From NCBI RefSeq assembly GCF_000381265.1, contig NZ_KB906261.1, forward strand, positions 186,001 to 250,000: 64,000 nucleotides of DNA, given 5' to 3'. A program made the translations under genes and the position numbers. Below are positions 8,872-17,811 of the stretch, piece by piece. Every line of letters starts with the position of its first letter. Positions within the stretch are counted from its first letter, which is position 1. The notes below the pieces were generated by a model. It saw only the letters and a program-made list of their open reading frames with translations. It searched no databases and had not been told where the DNA came from. The stretch comes from Curvibacter lanceolatus ATCC 14669. Lineage in GTDB: Bacteria; Pseudomonadota; Gammaproteobacteria; Burkholderiales; Burkholderiaceae_C.

Positions 8872-9929
8872 GACTGGAGAAACGACACCAGACCTCGCCC
8901 CTGGCCCATGTGCTGGCCCCCCTGGGGGCCATCGCCTTCACCCTGCTGATCAGCGCCCTGCTGGTGTTGTGGGCGGGGGCCCCGGTGGGGCGCACCTATG
9001 GCCTGCTGGTGCAGGGGGGCTTCGGCTCGCTGTTCGCCTGGAGCGAGACCCTGACCCGCGCCACCCCCCTCATCTTCACCGGCCTGGCGGCGGCCGTGGC
9101 CTTCCGCGCCCGCCTGTTCAACATCGGCGCTGAGGGCCAACTGTATGCCGGCGCACTGGCCGCCGTGGCCGTGGGGGGCGTGCACGACAGCGCTGGCTGG
9201 GCCTTGCCCCTGCCCCTGCTGTTCACCCTGATGCTGCTGGCAGCCGCCGCGGCCGGTGCCCTGCTGCTGCTCGGGCCGGCGCTGCTGAAAAGCCGGCTGG
9301 GCGTGGACGAGGTGGTCACCACCCTGCTGCTCAATTTCATGGCCTTGCTGGGCGTGTCAGCGCTGCTGGACGGCCCCATGAAAGACCCCACGGCGCTGGG
9401 CTGGCCGCAGAGCGTGGCCCTGCAGCCCGAGCTGGAGCTGTCGCGCCTGATCGAGGGCACCCGGGTGCACACCGGCTTGCTGCTGGCGGCGGCGCTGTGC
9501 CTGGGCGTGTGGGTGCTGATGCGCTTCACCGTGCTGGGCTTCGACATCCGGGCCACGGGTGCCAACGCCCGCGCGGCCGCCTTTGCCGGGGTGGCCACCG
9601 GGCGCACCGCCCTGTTGGTGGCGGTGCTGTCGGGGGCCCTGGCCGGCCTGGCGGGGGCCATCGAGGTGGCCGGCCGCACCAGCTACGTGACGCTGGACAT
9701 GTCGCCCGGCTACGGCTACAGCGGCATCGTGATCGCCATGCTGGCCGGGCTGCACCCCTTGGGCGTGCTGGCCGCCAGCATCTTTGTGGCCGGCGTGCAG
9801 GTGGGCGCCGACAGCATGAGCCGCGCCGTGGGCGTGCCCACCTACATCGCCGACGTGATCGTGGCGGCCTCGCTGCTGTCGGTGCTGGTGGCCACCCTGC
9901 TCACGCAATACCGGGTGCGCCTGAAATGA
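8868..9929 (+). CDS. Nucleoside/nucleobase ABC transporter permease 1 (BmpC/YufP type)
   Basis: A 353-residue inner-membrane permease of the branched-chain amino acid/ribose permease fold. Family landmarks are FNIGAEGQLYAGA, the coupling segment 'GVDEVVTTLLLNFMALL', and 'ANARAAAFAGVATGRTALLVAVLSGALAGLAGA'-type sequence around residues 225-260 (quoted only to locate the coupling helices). Nine or ten membrane segments are visible. It overlaps the ATPase gene by 4 bp and the second permease by ATGA, so it forms the transport channel with that partner. Confidence 0.92.
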   Translation: MRLEKRHQTSPLAHVLAPLGAIAFTLLISALLVLWAGAPVGRTYGLLVQGGFGSLFAWSETLTRATPLIFTGLAAAVAFRARLFNIGAEGQLYAGALAAVAVGGVHDSAGWALPLPLLFTLMLLAAAAAGALLLLGPALLKSRLGVDEVVTTLLLNFMALLGVSALLDGPMKDPTALGWPQSVALQPELELSRLIEGTRVHTGLLLAAALCLGVWVLMRFTVLGFDIRATGANARAAAFAGVATGRTALLVAVLSGALAGLAGAIEVAGRTSYVTLDMSPGYGYSGIVIAMLAGLHPLGVLAASIFVAGVQVGADSMSRAVGVPTYIADVIVAASLLSVLVATLLTQYRVRLK

Positions 9930-10849
9930 CCGAACTGCTCGACATCCTGGCCCAACCCGCCTTCTGGGTGGCCGTGCTGCGCATTGCCACACCGCTGATC
10001 TTCGGCACCCTGGGCGTGCTGCTGTGCGAACGCGCCGGCGTGCTCAACCTGGGCATCGAAGGCATCATGGTCGCAGGGGCCTTTGCCGGCTGGCTGGGGG
10101 TGTACCTGGGCCTGCCGCTGTGGGGCGGCGTGGCCGTGGCCGCCCTGACGGGGGCCGCCTTCGGCCTGCTGCACGCGGCGCTCACCGTCGGCCTGGCCCT
10201 GTCGCAACACGTGGCGGGGCTGGGCATCACCCTGCTGGCCACCGCGCTCAGCTACTACGGCTACCGGGTCAGTTTCCCCAAGGTGAACACCCCGCCCACC
10301 ATCACCCCTTTCGCCCCCATGGAGGGGCTGGGCATCCCGGTGCTGTCGGCCCAGACCCCACTCACCCTGCTGGCCCTGCTGCTGGTGCCGGCCCTGGCCT
10401 GGTGGCTGTACCGCACCCCGTCGGGTCTGGCGCTGCGCATGGTGGGCGAGAACCCGCAGGCCGCCGAGGGCCAGGGCCTCAGCGTGGGCCGCACCCGCAC
10501 TGCGGGCATCGTGGCCGGCTCGGCCCTGATGGGGGTGGCGGGCTCATTCCTGACCCTGTCGGCCTTCAACGCCTTTTTCTTCAACATGGTCAATGGCCGG
10601 GGCTGGATCTGCGTGGCCCTGGTGGTGTTTGCCTCGTGGCGGCCCGGCAAGGCCTTGCTCGGGGCCCTGCTGTTCGCCTTCTTCGACGCGCTGCAGCTGC
10701 GCCTGCAGCAATCCGGGGGCAGCACCCTGCCCTACCAGCTCTACCTGATGCTGCCCTATGCGCTGTCGATCCTGGCCTTGGTGGTGGTGGCGCGCAAGGC
10801 CAGCTACCCCCAGGCCCTGATGAAACCCTACCGCAAGGGTGAGCGCTGA
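9926..10849 (+). CDS. Nucleoside/nucleobase ABC transporter permease 2 (YufQ type)
   Basis: A 307-residue inner-membrane permease paired with the preceding one. It starts at the ATGA overlap (ATG 9926), giving MTELLDILAQPAFW. Landmarks are GVLNLGIEGIMVAGAFAG, which marks the second permease of BMP-type systems, and NGRGWICVALVVFASWRPGK near residues 225-245. About eight to nine hydrophobic helices are present. It is followed 36 bp later by the CodA-like deaminase gene. Confidence 0.93.
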   Translation: MTELLDILAQPAFWVAVLRIATPLIFGTLGVLLCERAGVLNLGIEGIMVAGAFAGWLGVYLGLPLWGGVAVAALTGAAFGLLHAALTVGLALSQHVAGLGITLLATALSYYGYRVSFPKVNTPPTITPFAPMEGLGIPVLSAQTPLTLLALLLVPALAWWLYRTPSGLALRMVGENPQAAEGQGLSVGRTRTAGIVAGSALMGVAGSFLTLSAFNAFFFNMVNGRGWICVALVVFASWRPGKALLGALLFAFFDALQLRLQQSGGSTLPYQLYLMLPYALSILALVVVARKASYPQALMKPYRKGER

Positions 10850-10885
10850 GCCGCCCGCCGCCAAGCCCCCTCATGGAACCCGCGC

Positions 10886-12157
10886 ATGCTTGACCTTCTG
10901 ATCCAACACGTGAACCTGCCCGACGGCCGCCGCGACCAATCGGTGGCGGTGCAGGACGGCCGCATTGTCGAAGTGGCCGCCGGCCTGCAGGCCCAGGCCC
11001 ACGAGACCCTGGACGGCCAAGGCCGGCTGCTGAGCCCGCCTTTCGTGGATGCGCACTTCCACATGGACTCCACGCTCAGCTACGGCCTGCCCCGCATCAA
11101 CCAGAGCGGCACCCTGCTGGAAGGCATTGCCCTGTGGGGCGAGCTCAAGCCCCATTTGACCCACGAGGCCATCGTGCAACGGGCTCTGAGCTACTGCGAC
11201 TGGGCCGTGGCCCGCGGACTGCTGGCCATCCGCTCGCATGTGGATGTGTGCGATGACCGCCTGCTGGCGGTGCAGGCCCTGCTGGAGGTCAAGAAGACCG
11301 TGGCGCCCTACCTCGACCTGCAGCTGGTGGCCTTTCCGCAGGACGGGGTGCTGCGCTCGCCCAACGCCCTCCACAACCTGAAGCGCGCCCTGGACCTGGG
11401 GGTGGAGGTGGTGGGCGGCATTCCGCACTTCGAGCGCACCATGGCGCACGGCGCCGACAGCGTGAAACTGCTGTGCGAACTGGCGGCCGACCGCGGCCTG
11501 CTGGTGGACATGCACTGCGACGAGTCCGACGACCCGCTGTCGCGCCATGTGGAAACCCTGGCCGCGGAAACCCACCGCCTGGGGCTGCACGGCCGGGTCA
11601 CCGGTTCGCACCTGACCTCCATGCACAGCATGGACAACTACTACGTCAGCAAGCTGCTGGCCCTGATGGCCGAAGCCCAGCTGGGCGTGGTGGCCAACCC
11701 GTTGATCAACATCACCCTGCAGGGCCGCCACGACAGCTACCCCAAGCGCCGTGGCATGACCCGCGTGCCTGAGCAGCTGGCCGCCGGCCTGACCGTGGCC
11801 TTTGGCCACGACTGCGTGATGGACCCCTGGTACAGCCTGGGCTCGGGCGACATGCTGGAGGTGGCCAGCATGGGCCTGCACGTGGCTCAGATGACCAGCC
11901 AGGCCGCCATGCGCCAGTGCTACGAGGCCGTGACCACGGCGCCAGCACGCCTGCTGCACCTGGACGGCTACGGCATCGCCCCCGGCTGCCACGCTGACTT
12001 TGTGCTGCTCGACGCCCGCGACCCAATCGAGGCGCTGCGCCTGCGCCCGCCCCGCTTGCGCGTCTACCGCCGTGGGAAATGCATTGCGCAATCGCAGCCG
12101 GCGGTCAGCACCTTGCACCTGCCAGGCCGCCCCGACAGCACGGCCTTCCGAAGCTGA
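10886..12157 (+). CDS. codA: CodA-family amidohydrolase, predicted 5-methylcytosine/cytosine deaminase
   Basis: A 423-residue metal-dependent amidohydrolase close to E. coli cytosine deaminase throughout. Metal and catalytic residues are present: HxH (His57, His59), Gln152 in AFPQDG, His210 and Glu213 in HCDESDD, and Asp309 in FGHD. The residue after Asp309 is Cys310, where E. coli CodA has Asp314 next to the catalytic Asp313. Work on CodA homologues has linked loss of this 'discriminating' Asp to deamination of 5-methylcytosine to thymine. I therefore infer activity on 5-methylcytosine, with cytosine or another pyrimidine still possible. It is last in the nucleobase-uptake operon. Confidence 0.85.
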   Translation: MLDLLIQHVNLPDGRRDQSVAVQDGRIVEVAAGLQAQAHETLDGQGRLLSPPFVDAHFHMDSTLSYGLPRINQSGTLLEGIALWGELKPHLTHEAIVQRALSYCDWAVARGLLAIRSHVDVCDDRLLAVQALLEVKKTVAPYLDLQLVAFPQDGVLRSPNALHNLKRALDLGVEVVGGIPHFERTMAHGADSVKLLCELAADRGLLVDMHCDESDDPLSRHVETLAAETHRLGLHGRVTGSHLTSMHSMDNYYVSKLLALMAEAQLGVVANPLINITLQGRHDSYPKRRGMTRVPEQLAAGLTVAFGHDCVMDPWYSLGSGDMLEVASMGLHVAQMTSQAAMRQCYEAVTTAPARLLHLDGYGIAPGCHADFVLLDARDPIEALRLRPPRLRVYRRGKCIAQSQPAVSTLHLPGRPDSTAFRS

Positions 12158-12187
12158 GCCGGGGCCTCAGCCGGCCTGCCTGAAGAC

Positions 12188-13429
12188 TCAGCCCAGCGCC
12201 TGGGCAAAGTCGGCGATCAGGTCGTCGGCCTCTTCCAGCCCGACCGACAGGCGGATCATGCTGTCGGCAATGCCCATGCCGGCGCGCACCTCGGCGCCGG
12301 CCTCCCAGAAGATGGTGTGGGCCACGGGGATGATCAGGGTGCGGGTGTCGGCCAGGCCGGTGGCCTTGATGGGCAGCTGCAGGCGGTTGCACAGGCCCAG
12401 GCAGTCGTCGGCGTTCTTCAGCTCAAACGACAGCAGCCAGGAGCCGGCCTTGAAATGCTCACGCGCGCGCTCGTACTGCGGGTGCGACGGCAGGCCGGGG
12501 TACAGCACACGGGCCACCGCAGGGTGCTGCTCCAGCCACTGCGCCAGGGCCAGGGCGGTGGCGCTGGTGCGGCCCATGCGCAGTGCCAAGGTCTCGGCGC
12601 CGGTGGCCAGCTGGTTGGCCGCATGCGAAGACAGCGTGCCACCCATGTCGCGCAAGCCCTTCTTGCGGATCTGTTGCAGGCCCCAGCCCTTGGCGTCGCC
12701 CTTGCGGTAGGAGGCAAAGATATTGGGATAGCCGGCCCAGTCGAACAGGCCGGTGTCGGTGACCGAGCCGCCGAGCGCGTTGCCATGGCCGCCGATGCTC
12801 TTGGTCAGCGAGTGGATCACCAGACCAGCGCCCACGCTGCGCGGCTTGAACAGGTAGGGCGAGGCCACGGTGTTGTCGACCACGTAGAGCAGCCCCTTGT
12901 CGCGACACAGCTGGCCGATGCCGGCCAGATCGGCCACCTGGGTGCCGGGGTTGGCAATGGTCTCGACAAACACCATGCGGGTGTTGGGCCGCACGGCCGC
13001 AGCCACCTGGGCGGCGTCGGTGGCGTCCACCGTGCTCACCTGGATGCCCAGGTCGGCCAGGGTGCCGAAGATGCTGTTGGTGTTGCCGAACACGAAACGG
13101 CTGGCCACCAGGTGGTCGCCCGCCTTGAGCAGGGTCAGGAACACGGCGCAGATGGCCGCCATGCCGGTGGAGAAGCTGATGCTGCCCAGGCCCTGCTCCA
13201 TCTGGGTGAGCTTGGCCTCCAGCGCGGCCGTGGTGGGCGTGCCCTGGCGCGCGTAGTTGAAGCCGCCCTTGGCGGTGCCCTGGAACACGGCAATCAGGTC
13301 TTCGACGCGCTCGAAGCCGTATTGCACCGAGTTGTGCACGGGCTTGTGCACGCCACCATGTTCCACGTTGCCGCGGCGGTCGGCGTGGACGATCTGGGTG
13401 GTGAAGCCGTTGGTGTGGGTGTCGGTCAT
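12188..13429 (-). CDS. Cystathionine gamma-synthase family PLP enzyme
   Basis: A 413-residue Cys/Met-metabolism PLP enzyme (fold type I). The PLP lysine is Lys210 in HSLTKSIGGHG. Other landmarks are 'FNYARQGTPTTAALEAKL', 'SFSTGMAAI', 'VETIANPG' and 'VVDNTVASPYLF', plus the C-terminal 'GMGIADSMIRLSVGLE' segment. The family includes cystathionine gamma-synthase/lyase and O-succinyl/acetylhomoserine sulfhydrylase. The member cannot be settled from motifs, so the general name is kept. It converges with the deaminase gene across 30 bp and follows sbcB by 36 bp on the same strand. Confidence 0.9.
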   Translation of the reverse strand: MTDTHTNGFTTQIVHADRRGNVEHGGVHKPVHNSVQYGFERVEDLIAVFQGTAKGGFNYARQGTPTTAALEAKLTQMEQGLGSISFSTGMAAICAVFLTLLKAGDHLVASRFVFGNTNSIFGTLADLGIQVSTVDATDAAQVAAAVRPNTRMVFVETIANPGTQVADLAGIGQLCRDKGLLYVVDNTVASPYLFKPRSVGAGLVIHSLTKSIGGHGNALGGSVTDTGLFDWAGYPNIFASYRKGDAKGWGLQQIRKKGLRDMGGTLSSHAANQLATGAETLALRMGRTSATALALAQWLEQHPAVARVLYPGLPSHPQYERAREHFKAGSWLLSFELKNADDCLGLCNRLQLPIKATGLADTRTLIIPVAHTIFWEAGAEVRAGMGIADSMIRLSVGLEEADDLIADFAQALG

Positions 13430-13465
13430 GGCAGGGTTCGGAAAACAGTAAAAACGGGGGTGCCC

Positions 13466-14908
13466 TTAGAACTCGGGGGCAATGTGTTCGGCGTAATCGT
13501 ACAAGGCGCCCAGGATGGCCTCACCCCGCTCATCTGCCGTCTCGGAGAGCGAATCGATCTCGGCAAACAGCTGTTCCAGGGTGCGCGCCCCGCCCTCGCC
13601 TTCAAACAGGCGGGCGGTGCGCAGTTGCTCCCAGCGCTGGGCTTCGGCCGGGGCCAGGGTGGCCGGGAAGTTGCGCGCACGGTAGCGGAACAGCAACTCA
13701 CCCAGGCGCGGGTCGTCAAAACCGGTGCGGCTGGTGGCCAGTTCCTCGGGCGACTGGGCGCGCAGCTGGTTCAGGCGACGGCGGTCGCCCGGGCCGATGA
13801 AGCCGCCGTACAGATCCTGGTCCACATCGGTGGGTTGGTCATCGGCAGGCCGGTTGAACACGGCCTTCCAAAGCTCGCTGAGGTCGGGCAGCGCCAGGGC
13901 CTTTTCGGCATGGCGCCTGGCCTGCTCCAGGTCGATGCCCCAGCGCTGGGCCATCTCGGGCCGCAACGTCTTGAGCTGACCGACCACCATGGGCGACTTG
14001 TTCAGGTGAACCGATTTGACGGGCAGGCGCTGCACGCCCTCGGGCAACTCGTCGCGCTTGCTGAACAGGCGCTGCCGGGCGGTGGCGGCATCGAGCGAGG
14101 CCAGCTCGCTGGGGTCTTGCGACAGGTCCCAGGCCAGCAGCTCGTTCTTGTTGGTGGGATGGGTGGCCAGGGGCCACATCACGGCCAGGCAGCCGCGATC
14201 GGCCGGGAACATGCCCGACACATGCAAAAACGGCTTGGCGTGCTGGGGCGAGGTGGGCAGGCCCAGTTCAGTGGCCACGCGGTCTTTCTTGTGCAGGCTG
14301 AAGCAGAAGTCGAACAGGCGGGGCTGCTTGTCGCGGATCAGCCGAGCCAGCGCGATGGTGGCACGCACGTCCGACAAGGCATCGTGGGCGGCTTCATGCA
14401 ACAAGCCGTTGGCGGCGCTCAGGTGCTCCAGCTTGAAGCTCTGGCTGCCGTCTTCCTTGGTGGGCCAGACGATGCCCTCGGGCCGCAGCGCGTAGGCCAT
14501 GCGCACCACGTCCAGCAGATCCCAGCGGCCGCAGCCGTTCTGCCACTCGCGCGCATAGGGGTCGATCAGGTTGCGCCAGAACATGAAGCGCGTGATCTCA
14601 TCGTCAAAACGGATGGTGTTGTAGCCCACGCCCACGGTGCCGGGCTCGGAGAACGCGGCCTCGATCTGGGCGGCGAACTGGTGTTCGGGCAGGCCTTTTT
14701 CGAGGCACAGCTGAGGGGTGATGCCGGTGATCAGGCAGGACTGCGGGTCGGGCAGGTAGTCGGGCGCCGGCTGGCAATACAGCATCAGCGGCGCGCCGAT
14801 CTCATTGAGCTCGGCATCGGTGCGGATGGCCGCGAACTGCGCCGGGCGGTCACGCCGGGTGTTGGCGCCAAAGGTTTCGTAATCGTGCCAGAGGAAGGTG
14901 TGCGACAT
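13466..14908 (-). CDS. sbcB: Exodeoxyribonuclease I
   Basis: A 480-residue DEDDh 3'-5' single-strand DNA exonuclease used in mismatch repair and recombination. The first catalytic motif is HDYETFG (Asp9, Glu11); VGYNTIRFDDE and 'AAHDALSDVRATIALARLI' supply the other acidic residues and the His. The C-terminal half carries the SH3-like and helical ExoI extension ('NKNELLAWDLSQDP'). Length matches E. coli ExoI (475). Start ATG 14908 is only 8 nt from a -10-like GATAAT, so its mRNA may be nearly leaderless. Confidence 0.96.
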   Translation of the reverse strand: MSHTFLWHDYETFGANTRRDRPAQFAAIRTDAELNEIGAPLMLYCQPAPDYLPDPQSCLITGITPQLCLEKGLPEHQFAAQIEAAFSEPGTVGVGYNTIRFDDEITRFMFWRNLIDPYAREWQNGCGRWDLLDVVRMAYALRPEGIVWPTKEDGSQSFKLEHLSAANGLLHEAAHDALSDVRATIALARLIRDKQPRLFDFCFSLHKKDRVATELGLPTSPQHAKPFLHVSGMFPADRGCLAVMWPLATHPTNKNELLAWDLSQDPSELASLDAATARQRLFSKRDELPEGVQRLPVKSVHLNKSPMVVGQLKTLRPEMAQRWGIDLEQARRHAEKALALPDLSELWKAVFNRPADDQPTDVDQDLYGGFIGPGDRRRLNQLRAQSPEELATSRTGFDDPRLGELLFRYRARNFPATLAPAEAQRWEQLRTARLFEGEGGARTLEQLFAEIDSLSETADERGEAILGALYDYAEHIAPEF

Positions 14909-14916
14909 GGGCGCCC

Positions 14917-14922
14917 ATTATC
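14917..14922 (-). promoter_or_regulatory. sbcB: Possible -10 box of sbcB, very close to the start codon
   Basis: On the minus strand GATAAT sits 8 nt before the sbcB ATG. Transcription would begin at or just before the start codon, with no room for a Shine-Dalgarno site. No good -35 at 16-18 bp was found. Confidence 0.4.
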
Positions 14923-14945
14923 CTTGCTGCGCAGGGCCTCCCGCC

Positions 14946-17207
14946 TCAAGGGGGCAGGTCGACACTGCTGCAGGACACGGTCTGCCGCTGGCCCAGCCAG
15001 CCCAGCACGCACTTGTCGCCCTCACGCCGGTAGGAGAAACCCACTTTGAAGCGGTTGTCGCGCAGCAGATCGGCCTCGGTGGGCGTGGGGTTCAGGGTCA
15101 GCGAGATGCTGTCCTGGGTCGAGCTGACATGGTAGGGCTGGTTGAAGAAGTTGCCGTAGATCACCGGCGGCCCATCCGTGGGGATGCCGCGGATGCCGAT
15201 CACCACCCGACTCATGGTGCCGTATTGGCCGTAGTCGAACCAGTTGTCATGGATATCCAGAAAAGCCCCCGCCCGCGTGGTGTTGGGGTAGGCGTGCATG
15301 TCGACCTGGTGGTAGGCATCGCGCCCGCCGCCGGGCCGCACCAGGTTGTGGTGCACCTCATAGCGCTCGCCGGTCTGACCCGAGCCCGCGACGGCGTGGC
15401 GGTTGAAATGGAACACATTGCAGGCGATGTCGGCCGAGGTGCGCCCGTTTTGCACCACCACGCCATAGCCCAGGCCGGATTTGATGTTGTGGTGGATGTG
15501 GTTGTGGTGGATGCGCGCCTGGCGCGAGGCCTTGACCGACACCGCGGCCCAGGGCCAACCATAGATCTCGGAGTTGTCGACTTCGATGCCCAGGGCATCG
15601 ACCGCCAGTTGCAGGCCGATGGTGTTGTTGGCCGTGTTGGCCGCCTGGTAGGGGCCCTCGATGCGCAAACCACTGATGCGGGAGCCGGTGTCCAGGCTGA
15701 ACACCGCCCACTCATGGGGCTGCTCGTCTTCATAGGCCACGCGCAGCAAGGCCCCAGGCTGCCCGTCTTGCCCACGATCACCAAACAAGGTCTGCCCCCG
15801 GTGCAGCACCACGGCGTACTTGCGGTTGGGAATGTCGATGGTGACCCCGGCGGGCACGTAGATCAAGGGCTCCAGCCGATCCAGGTGACGCTTGAGCGTG
15901 GCGTAGTCGGTGGCTGTGACATAGCTCAGGCCGGCCCGGTCCACCCCACCGGTGCTCAGGCCACCGCCGCCCAGCACGCCACAGCGGCCCGCATCGGGAT
16001 CAGGCTCCACAGGCGCCGGGGTCACCTCCCAGGCCAGCACGGCACGGGCCTGCGCGCCAGCGGCGTCCAGCACTTGCACCTCTGCACTGTAGCGGCCGGG
16101 CTGCTCGAAGCGGGCGGTCACGGTGGCGCCCGAAACGCCCAAGACGGTCTGTGCGTCGGGCACCAGGCTCAGCCCTGCCGGCACCGGCACTAGCCATTGC
16201 CAGCGCAAGGTATCGCCGTCGGGGTCGTGGGCCTGCAGGTTCAGCGGGGCTGACTGCCCTGCCACCAGGGTTTGCAGTGGGGGCAGCGCCGACTGCCAGA
16301 GCGGCGCATGGTTGTTGCCGCGGGAGCGCAGACGCAGGAACAGCGTGTCCTGGCGGGTTTGGGCCTGCAGACTCAGCAGGTCGGGGCTGCCAGCGGGAAC
16401 ATCGCCTGCGGCATCCACGCTTACCACAGGCAGCTCTGCCGGCATCTCGGCCCAGGCACGGCCTTGCCAGGGCGTCGCCACCAGCAAAAGGCCCAAGCCG
16501 CACACAGCCCAAACGGACCGCCCACCGCGACGCCAGCCCCACCCAGCGGCACCGGCCAGGGCGATCATCAAAACCCACCGCAGGGCCGGCTGCAGCGCGG
16601 GCACGGCCTGCACGGCCCCCGCCCCGGGGGTCGGCAATCCGCTCGCCTCAGACCGGGCCAGCCAGATCGGACCGCCGCTGCCGGCCCCGGCTTCGAGCAC
16701 ATCCGCCCCGGCACCCACCAGCACACGGACCGCCTTGGCATCACCCAACAGGGCCCAGGGCACAGCCAGATCCAGCACATCCTCCAGCCCAGCCGGCCCG
16801 GACAGGGTGCTGCTGGCCAGCACTTCAATGGGGGACGAAGGGGCCGCTTCGACAAAGGCACCGCCCTGACAGACGCTCCACCGCGCTGGCAGAGGCTCGC
16901 CCTGCGCATCCAGATCCACTTGCAGGCGGAACTCAAACCCTGCGGCAAGGCCCCCTGGGACTGAAGCGGCCGCTGTGCAGCCCCCTTGCTGCTGGCCGTC
17001 GCTGTCCAGGTAGAGCTGGTAAGACACACCGGCCGCCCCCGCCCAGGCCAGCGCAGACTGACAGCAAAGCAGGCCCAGAGCCAGGCGGCCCAAGCCACCC
17101 GTGTGGCAGACCGCCACGATGCGACGGCACACCGCCAGGAGAGAGAAAAACCAATGCATGAACAGCCCAGCCGACATCACCCGCAAGAGGCACCCATGGC
17201 GCCGCAT
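14946..17207 (-). CDS. Exported parallel beta-helix protein with internal CTERM-like membrane segment
   Basis: A protein of about 753 residues that I do not recognise as a characterised family member. The N-terminus has a signal-like hydrophobic stretch ending ALAWA. A DOMON/glucodextranase-like beta region follows, with YQLYLDSDGQ near 64-73. At about 202-227 lies VPALQPALRWVLMIALAG followed by WRR, like an IPTL/PEP-CTERM sorting tail but internal. A second signal-peptide-like stretch follows, ending GRAWAE. Then come DAAGDVPAGSPDLLSLQ, an Ig-like domain (about 305-400) and a right-handed beta-helix (about 430-715) with HHNHIHHN repeats. Start is uncertain: TTG 17213, ATG 17207, ATG 17159 and a later GTG are all possible. 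It is probably envelope-anchored or extracellular. Confidence 0.7.
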   Translation of the reverse strand: MRRHGCLLRVMSAGLFMHWFFSLLAVCRRIVAVCHTGGLGRLALGLLCCQSALAWAGAAGVSYQLYLDSDGQQQGGCTAAASVPGGLAAGFEFRLQVDLDAQGEPLPARWSVCQGGAFVEAAPSSPIEVLASSTLSGPAGLEDVLDLAVPWALLGDAKAVRVLVGAGADVLEAGAGSGGPIWLARSEASGLPTPGAGAVQAVPALQPALRWVLMIALAGAAGWGWRRGGRSVWAVCGLGLLLVATPWQGRAWAEMPAELPVVSVDAAGDVPAGSPDLLSLQAQTRQDTLFLRLRSRGNNHAPLWQSALPPLQTLVAGQSAPLNLQAHDPDGDTLRWQWLVPVPAGLSLVPDAQTVLGVSGATVTARFEQPGRYSAEVQVLDAAGAQARAVLAWEVTPAPVEPDPDAGRCGVLGGGGLSTGGVDRAGLSYVTATDYATLKRHLDRLEPLIYVPAGVTIDIPNRKYAVVLHRGQTLFGDRGQDGQPGALLRVAYEDEQPHEWAVFSLDTGSRISGLRIEGPYQAANTANNTIGLQLAVDALGIEVDNSEIYGWPWAAVSVKASRQARIHHNHIHHNIKSGLGYGVVVQNGRTSADIACNVFHFNRHAVAGSGQTGERYEVHHNLVRPGGGRDAYHQVDMHAYPNTTRAGAFLDIHDNWFDYGQYGTMSRVVIGIRGIPTDGPPVIYGNFFNQPYHVSSTQDSISLTLNPTPTEADLLRDNRFKVGFSYRREGDKCVLGWLGQRQTVSCSSVDLPP

Positions 17208-17514
17208 GAGCAAGGCACCCCGAAGGTCCAGGCCAAGGCGCCCTGGGCGCGGGCCTGAAAAGCGGGCAGTCTAGGAGTCAGGGTGGCACAGCACCGACAG
17301 AGACGTATCCGGGCGTTAGCAGCCGCTACAAAGCCTGGTGGGAACATGCACCAAGCGCAGTTAAGTGCTTGTTATTAAAGTAGTTCGTGAGCCGCAACGA
17401 TCTGACAGATTTCAGCAATTACGCGCCGATACATCGTTGGGGAGACTGTCCCGACAGCCGGGGAATGCTGTCGATGGAGGTTTCTAGAACGTGACCGGAC
17501 GCGATGCCATGCGC
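17208..17514. other. Non-coding gap with a short palindrome
   Basis: About 300 bp with no convincing gene. It is more AT-rich around 17360-17440 than its neighbours and includes the 12-bp palindrome CTGTCCCGACAG (17446-17457). It must hold the promoter of the beta-helix gene on the minus strand, but I could not place a clear -35/-10 pair. Confidence 0.4.
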
Positions 17515-17811
17515 TTATCGCAACAACTCGCGCACGGCGAACACCAGAGAGGCCAGTCCGGCCAGGCCCAGAGAAACCGTGCTCGACGCCAACAACATGG
17601 GTAGCAAGGCCTTCCAGGCGACAGCACCGATCATCCACAACAACGGCGGAATGGTGGCTGCGCAAGAGGCATCGGTGATCAGACGCGCCACATCCAGGGT
17701 GAGCTCGCGATCATTGCGGGCGCCGAGCATTCGCAAGAGACGGACCAGGGTGGCCAACAAGGCCATGACGATGCACAAGATGTCGATGGGGTTGCCGTCA
17801 GGCGGACTCAT
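17515..17811 (-). CDS. Small membrane protein, function unknown (98 aa)
   Basis: A 98-residue protein starting MSPPDGNPIDILCIVMALLA. Three hydrophobic stretches are visible, about residues 10-28, 50-73 and 75-92, with a charged patch (RMLGARNDRELTLDVARL) between the first two. Size and layout recall phage holins or other small pore proteins, but no motif proves this and no lysis genes are nearby. Its ATG overlaps the stop of the upstream 75-residue gene by 4 bp (ATGA), so the two are translated as a pair. It is not recognised. Confidence 0.6.
   Translation of the reverse strand: MSPPDGNPIDILCIVMALLATLVRLLRMLGARNDRELTLDVARLITDASCAATIPPLLWMIGAVAWKALLPMLLASSTVSLGLAGLASLVFAVRELLR

Noticed and set aside
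12317-15049. A 910-codon open frame on the plus strand across the gamma-synthase family gene and sbcB
   Set aside because: Antisense to two clear genes, with low-complexity composition and no motif; an artefact of few stop codons in GC-rich DNA.
17375-17665. A 96-codon open frame on the minus strand overlapping the end of the 98-residue membrane-protein gene
   Set aside because: No ribosome site, no hydrophobic or domain pattern, and it conflicts with the better-supported small gene pair.
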